This document shows positions 60,543-64,000 of a stretch of DNA of 64,000 nt, one piece after another; positions within the stretch are counted from its first letter, which is position 1, and every line of letters begins with the position of its first letter. Made by a program: the position numbers and the translations under genes. The notes beneath the pieces were generated by a model. It saw nothing but the letters and a program-made list of their open reading frames with translations, was not told where the DNA came from and did not search any database. Origin of the DNA: Microbispora sp. H11081 (GTDB lineage Bacteria > Actinomycetota > Actinomycetes > Streptosporangiales > Streptosporangiaceae); the NCBI RefSeq assembly GCF_012999535.1, contig NZ_JABBWV010000002.1:372001-436000 (forward strand). Direction: 5' to 3'.

Positions 60543-62318
60543 TCAGAAGCCGCACAGCTCCGAGAGGCTCTTGGCCGGCTTGTCGTTGGGAGTGGGGGTG
60601 GAGTGCGGGCTCGCCCCCGCGACGACCGGCGTGCGCGTGGGCGACGGGCTCGGCGAGGCGGACGGCGACACGGACCCCGTGGGGGAGCCCGATGGGGCCG
60701 CGGACGCCGTCGTTCCGCCGGAGGTCATCGGCGACGCGGTGGCCGCGACGGCGGCCCGATCGCTCATCGACTCGCGGATCGCCTCCAGGGTCAGCTTCCT
60801 GATCTTGGCCCAGTCGGGGTTGCCCGTGTAGATGAGCGGCGGCACGAACTGAAGGCTGGTGATCTTGGCGTTCCTGACCTTCATGCCGAGGGGGACGAGG
60901 TGTTCGAGCAGGTCGCGTGGGATGTCGGTGCGGAACATGTGCCGGGTCGCCGCCGCGATCTTGTTGAAGTTGGCGAGCACCGTGGTCGGGGTCACCTGCT
61001 GGGCGAGCGCGCCGATGACGCAGCGCTGGCGGCTCATGCGGGAGAAGTCGTCGCTGTCGACTCGCGAACGGCCGTACCAGAGCACCTCCTCGCCGTTCAG
61101 CGTGCGGTAACCGGCCTTGATGGTGCCGGCGGTGCCAAACTTGCCGCCCCACTTCACGTCCTGCTCGACCCGGATCTTGAGCCCGCCGACCGCGTCGATC
61201 AGGGCCGCGAAACCGTACATGTCGACCATCGCGTAGTAGTCGATGTGCAGGCCCAGGGTGTAGCCGATGGCGTCCTTGAGCGCCTGCGCGCCCCGGTTCT
61301 TGCCCCCCATGATCTCGGGGTTGTTGTCGGCGTAGTACCACACCGAGTTGAGCAGGCCCTGGCTCTCGTCGTTGAAGCCGTTGGGGAACACCTTGCGCAG
61401 CGGGCTGCTCGCGGGGAAGCGGACGTACTGGAGGTTGCGCGGCAGGCTGAACAGGACCGTGTTGCCGGTGGCGATGTTCACGCTGGCCACGGTCATCGAG
61501 TCGGTGCGCACCCCGATCCTGTTGCCCGCGGCGTCACCGCCGACCAGCAGGAAGTTCACCCGCTTGCGGCCGTTCCACGGGTCCTCCGCGCGTACGGGGG
61601 AGGGGGTCGAGCCGTCGTCGGCCGGAGCGAGGACGTCGTCGAGTAACTGGCCGGCCGTCCTGACCGTGTTCGCGGTGAAGGCGAACGGCGCCATCACGGC
61701 CACGCACAGCACCCCCGCGACGATGCCGGACACCACCTGCCCGGTCTGGTTCAGGCGCTGCGGGCGCAGGGCGACGAACGACAGCAGCACGAGCGCGAAC
61801 CAGGCGAGCGCGAACACGGCCGCGCCCACCATCACGGCGGTCATCGTGCTTCCGCGCAGCACGACGCCCGCGTTGTCCTTCAGGTTGAGGACCAGGACCG
61901 CCAGGGCGACCAGCGCGACGCCGAACGTCACCAGCAGGGCGATGCCCGTACGGCGGTTGCCCGCCCGCAGATGGGCCGCCCCCGGGACCACGGCGGACAG
62001 GGCCGTCCAGCCGATCAGGGAGGCGGTGGTCAGCGGGCGCCCGAAACGCGCGGCCTCGCCGCGCGTGCCGGCCGCGCGCCGCGAACCCGTGGGCGCGCCT
62101 TCGCCCCCACCCCCGGCACGCTGGTCCGCCGCGCCGGGGACCCCGCCCGCCTCCGCGCCCGGCCCGGTCACGGGCTGACCGGGCTGACCAGGCTGAGTCG
62201 GGCCCCCGCCGGGCTGAGCTGCGTTTCCGCCAGGCTGACTGGGGCTCCCGCCCGGCCGGCTTGGGCGCCGGCCTTCGCGGGGACCTCCGGTGTCGTCAGC
62301 GGGACCCCCGTCTCGCAT
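60543..62318 (-). CDS. LytR-CpsA-Psr (LCP) family wall-polymer ligase with extra membrane domain
   Basis: A 591-aa LCP protein. A Pro/Gly/Gln-rich cytoplasmic tail of about 90 residues is followed by four hydrophobic spans (near residues 97-215), more than the single span typical of LCP. Then comes the extracellular catalytic domain: FLLVGGDAAGNRIGVRTDSM, FSLPRNLQYV with the catalytic Arg, and MSRQRCVIGAL. The C-terminal 60 residues are Ser/Thr/Pro-rich. It would transfer a glycopolymer to peptidoglycan, possibly the one made by the nonulosonate operon (inference). Confidence 0.88.
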   Translation of the reverse strand: MRDGGPADDTGGPREGRRPSRPGGSPSQPGGNAAQPGGGPTQPGQPGQPVTGPGAEAGGVPGAADQRAGGGGEGAPTGSRRAAGTRGEAARFGRPLTTASLIGWTALSAVVPGAAHLRAGNRRTGIALLVTFGVALVALAVLVLNLKDNAGVVLRGSTMTAVMVGAAVFALAWFALVLLSFVALRPQRLNQTGQVVSGIVAGVLCVAVMAPFAFTANTVRTAGQLLDDVLAPADDGSTPSPVRAEDPWNGRKRVNFLLVGGDAAGNRIGVRTDSMTVASVNIATGNTVLFSLPRNLQYVRFPASSPLRKVFPNGFNDESQGLLNSVWYYADNNPEIMGGKNRGAQALKDAIGYTLGLHIDYYAMVDMYGFAALIDAVGGLKIRVEQDVKWGGKFGTAGTIKAGYRTLNGEEVLWYGRSRVDSDDFSRMSRQRCVIGALAQQVTPTTVLANFNKIAAATRHMFRTDIPRDLLEHLVPLGMKVRNAKITSLQFVPPLIYTGNPDWAKIRKLTLEAIRESMSDRAAVAATASPMTSGGTTASAAPSGSPTGSVSPSASPSPSPTRTPVVAGASPHSTPTPNDKPAKSLSELCGF

Positions 62319-62402
62319 GGTTCACCGCTCTCTCCTCCAAGCTGTGGCTAGGGATTCTAACCCCCATATCCGGACAAGGTAGACGCAGTTCTCGGCCGCT
62401 GA

Positions 62403-64000
62403 TCACGACACGGACGCGGACCCGACGACCCAGGTGTTGCACTGGTGGGTGGCCGGGCGGGTGTAGCCCTGGCGGAACCACGCGGCGTTGCTGCGCGTGC
62501 TCCCGTGGTCGCGCGTCCCTCCCGGCGGATCGCCCAGGTGGCTGTACGCCCACAGGAGGGTGTTGCGCCGGGTGGCGTCGATCGGGTACGAGGCCGAGAC
62601 CGAGCGCATGAACATGGCGCCGAAGCACGTCGCCTGCAGTTCGTGCCGCCGGGTCAGGGCGAGCCGTCCGCTGCGCGAGGTGGAGTCGAGCGTCTGCCGC
62701 CACCAGGAGTCGGAGATGCCCGAGACGCTCTGGATGTGATGGCCGTACTCGTGGGCCATCATGCTGATGATGATCCCGTTCCACGACCCGAGCGGGCCGT
62801 ACTCCTTGGCCATCGCCGAGGTGGAGGCGTAGATCGTGCTGTTTCTCGGGCAGTAGTACGGGACGTTGCTGCCGGGGGAGGGATAGTCGCCGCAGGCCCC
62901 CCTGCCCTTGCGGGCCGCGATCATGTAATTCGGCGGGCTCCAATCGATCCCGACCCGCTGCAGGGCCGGAGCCCACGCCTTGCCCATGCACGTCCCGGTC
63001 TTGAGGATCAGCGCCTTGAGCTGGGCGTGGTTGTAGATGTTGGAGTTCGCGGCCCGGCAGTTCGGCTTCGCCAGCGCCCCGGCCCGGTAGAGGCTGTTGT
63101 TCTTCGTCGTGCGGTTGAGCACCGGAGTCGGTCGCGTCGTGGGCTGTGAGGTGGGCCGCGAGGTGGGTTCGCGGGCCGGCTCCGTTTCCCGGGTGCCGTC
63201 CCGCGACGGGAACGGCGAGAAGGTGAGGGTCGGGAGCGCGCGGGCCGAGACCGTCTCGTCACGGTCCGGCAGGTTGGCCAGCGCGCTCACGACGACGACG
63301 AGAACGAAGGCGACCGCGAGCACGCCGACGAGCGCGCCGATGACCGCTCCGGCGCCGGACTTGCGGCGGGGCGGGCGCCAGGCGGGCGGCGGGTAGGGCG
63401 CGGCCGGCCCGCGCGGGGGAGGCGGAGGCTGCGGCGCCCATCCCGGCCCCTGCGGAGGCGTCCCCGGCCCCTGCGGTGGCATCAGGGGTCCTTGCGGCAT
63501 GCCGGGTCCCTGGGGCATGCCGGGTCCCTGGGGCATGCCGGGCCCCTGCGGCGGCGCGGGCGCGAACGGCGCGCCCTGCGGCATGGGCGGTGTCCCCTGC
63601 GGGGGCGCCCCCCAGGGCGGAGCCGCCGGGGGCGGTGGGGCATGCGGTGAGGAATGCGCGGGGGACTGTGGGAGGGGCTGCGGCGGGGCCTGGGCGGCCT
63701 GGTTCCTCGGCGGGGCATGGAGCCCGCCGTCCTGCGGATACGGGTGGGCGCCCGGCCCGCCCGGCGCGTACGCCTGGCCGCCCGGATGGCCGCCCGGATG
63801 GCCCGCCGCTCCATAAGGCCCGTACGCGGGACCGGCAGGCGCGGCGGGAGGCGGCGGGTAGGCGCCGGGAGGCTGTGCCTGCCCCTGTGCCTGCCCCTGT
63901 GAGTGCCCCTGTGCGTACGGGCCTTCACCGGTCGCGCCCGGCCACCCCTGCGCCGGTGGGTACGGCTGCGTCCGCGGGTACGGCTGCGCGCCGCCCTGGG
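62403..64000 (-). CDS. Membrane neutral zinc metallopeptidase with long Pro/Gln/Gly tail (5' end off window)
   Basis: A metallopeptidase-like protein whose frame stays open to the window's right edge. The visible N-terminal part (63200-64000) is a low-complexity, Pro/Gln/Gly/Ala/Tyr-rich cytoplasmic tail with no stop and no ATG or GTG in frame upstream of 63584, so the true start probably lies outside. A transmembrane segment follows (VIGALVGVLAVAFVLVVVV), then a Thr/Pro linker and the domain with HEYGHH (the HExxH zinc motif) and a downstream RRHELQATCFG. It is a neutral zinc metallopeptidase (YpfJ-type) rather than a secreted protease. If it starts at 63584 it is 393 aa. Confidence 0.82.
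   Translation of the reverse strand, partial: QGGAQPYPRTQPYPPAQGWPGATGEGPYAQGHSQGQAQGQAQPPGAYPPPPAAPAGPAYGPYGAAGHPGGHPGGQAYAPGGPGAHPYPQDGGLHAPPRNQAAQAPPQPLPQSPAHSSPHAPPPPAAPPWGAPPQGTPPMPQGAPFAPAPPQGPGMPQGPGMPQGPGMPQGPLMPPQGPGTPPQGPGWAPQPPPPPRGPAAPYPPPAWRPPRRKSGAGAVIGALVGVLAVAFVLVVVVSALANLPDRDETVSARALPTLTFSPFPSRDGTRETEPAREPTSRPTSQPTTRPTPVLNRTTKNNSLYRAGALAKPNCRAANSNIYNHAQLKALILKTGTCMGKAWAPALQRVGIDWSPPNYMIAARKGRGACGDYPSPGSNVPYYCPRNSTIYASTSAMAKEYGPLGSWNGIIISMMAHEYGHHIQSVSGISDSWWRQTLDSTSRSGRLALTRRHELQATCFGAMFMRSVSASYPIDATRRNTLLWAYSHLGDPPGGTRDHGSTRSNAAWFRQGYTRPATHQCNTWVVGSASVS
63497..63550. repeat. 18-bp coding minisatellite
   Basis: Three copies of an 18-bp unit, GCATGCCGGGTCCCTGGG (63497-63514, 63515-63532 and a variant at 63533-63550), encode a Gly-Pro-Gly-Met-Pro-Gln repeat in the Pro-rich tail of the metallopeptidase. 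It is likely length-variable. Confidence 0.85.

Noticed and set aside
63497-63550. Direct repeats as a possible CRISPR or transposon end
   Set aside because: The 18-bp period encodes a six-residue protein repeat in a Pro-rich tail; no spacers.

Overview
The window is a high-G+C actinomycete chromosome segment. Support comes from the strongly G/C-biased third codon positions, frequent GTG/TTG starts, 4-base start/stop overlaps, LacI/CebR-type sugar regulons, an MbtH-assisted NRPS cluster and an LCP cell-wall protein. The mix (Entner-Doudoroff operon, ceb regulon, teichulosonate-like genes) fits a filamentous actinomycete, perhaps of the Streptosporangiales; that placement is inference. I see no rRNA, tRNA, CRISPR array or intact transposase.

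Layout. (1) 1-11184, + strand: the right part of a non-ribosomal peptide cluster, cut by the window edge. It encodes an acyl-AMP ligase, C-PCP, a free carrier protein, an aberrant condensation protein, MbtH, a free C domain, an A-PCP with a glycine-type pocket, and C-A-PCP. Most junctions are ATGA/GTGA overlaps, and no thioesterase is visible. (2) 11263-17042, - strand: cebE-cebF-cebG-bglC-cebR, a cellobiose/cello-oligosaccharide uptake and hydrolysis regulon with two perfect TGGGAGCGCTCCCA operators. (3) 17381-19817: a sulfatase and an aldo/keto reductase, each with hairpin terminators. (4) 19908-22159: two coupled glycan-type transferase genes (GT52-like and a capsule/DUF6716-like protein). 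(5) 22209-27845: an SDR/XRE pair, then a catabolic operon (epoxide hydrolase, gutted SDR remnant, FAH-SRPBCC fusion) divergent from a LysR regulator. (6) 27919-32487: a MIO aromatic ammonia-lyase (TAL-like) divergent from a flavoprotein and an AMP-ligase. (7) 32495-36263: a Tat-exported phosphoesterase, and a BenE transporter divergent from an XRE-cupin regulator with a 22-bp operator. (8) 36252-40574: a nonulosonic-acid (sialic/Kdn-type) operon made of a NeuA-HAD-NeuB trifunctional protein, a GT2 and a polysialyltransferase-like enzyme. (9) 40675-43078: an orphan histidine kinase and an ACT-domain protein. (10) 43085-50470: a second sugar regulon with ABC ATPase, binding protein, two permeases, GH13 alpha-glucosidase and LacI. 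(11) 50810-55602: edd-glk-eda divergent from a ROK repressor. (12) 55696-58177: a one-domain voltage-gated channel and a quinone oxidoreductase/TetR pair. (13) 58174-60393: subtilase, small protein and P-loop kinase in one operon. (14) 60543-64000: an LCP ligase and a Pro-rich membrane metallopeptidase running off the right edge.

How the genes connect. Two LacI regulons (beta- and alpha-glucosides) deliver glucose; the edd-glk-eda operon can phosphorylate glucose and carry the Entner-Doudoroff steps. The nonulosonate operon, the two glycan-transferase genes and the LCP protein together suggest a teichulosonic-acid-like wall polymer (inference). The most discovery-worthy items are the NeuA-HAD-NeuB fusion, the dissected NRPS line, the ammonia-lyase/flavoprotein/ligase cassette, the subtilase-small protein-kinase operon, the atypical channel filter, and the internally deleted SDR that still keeps both translational-coupling junctions.
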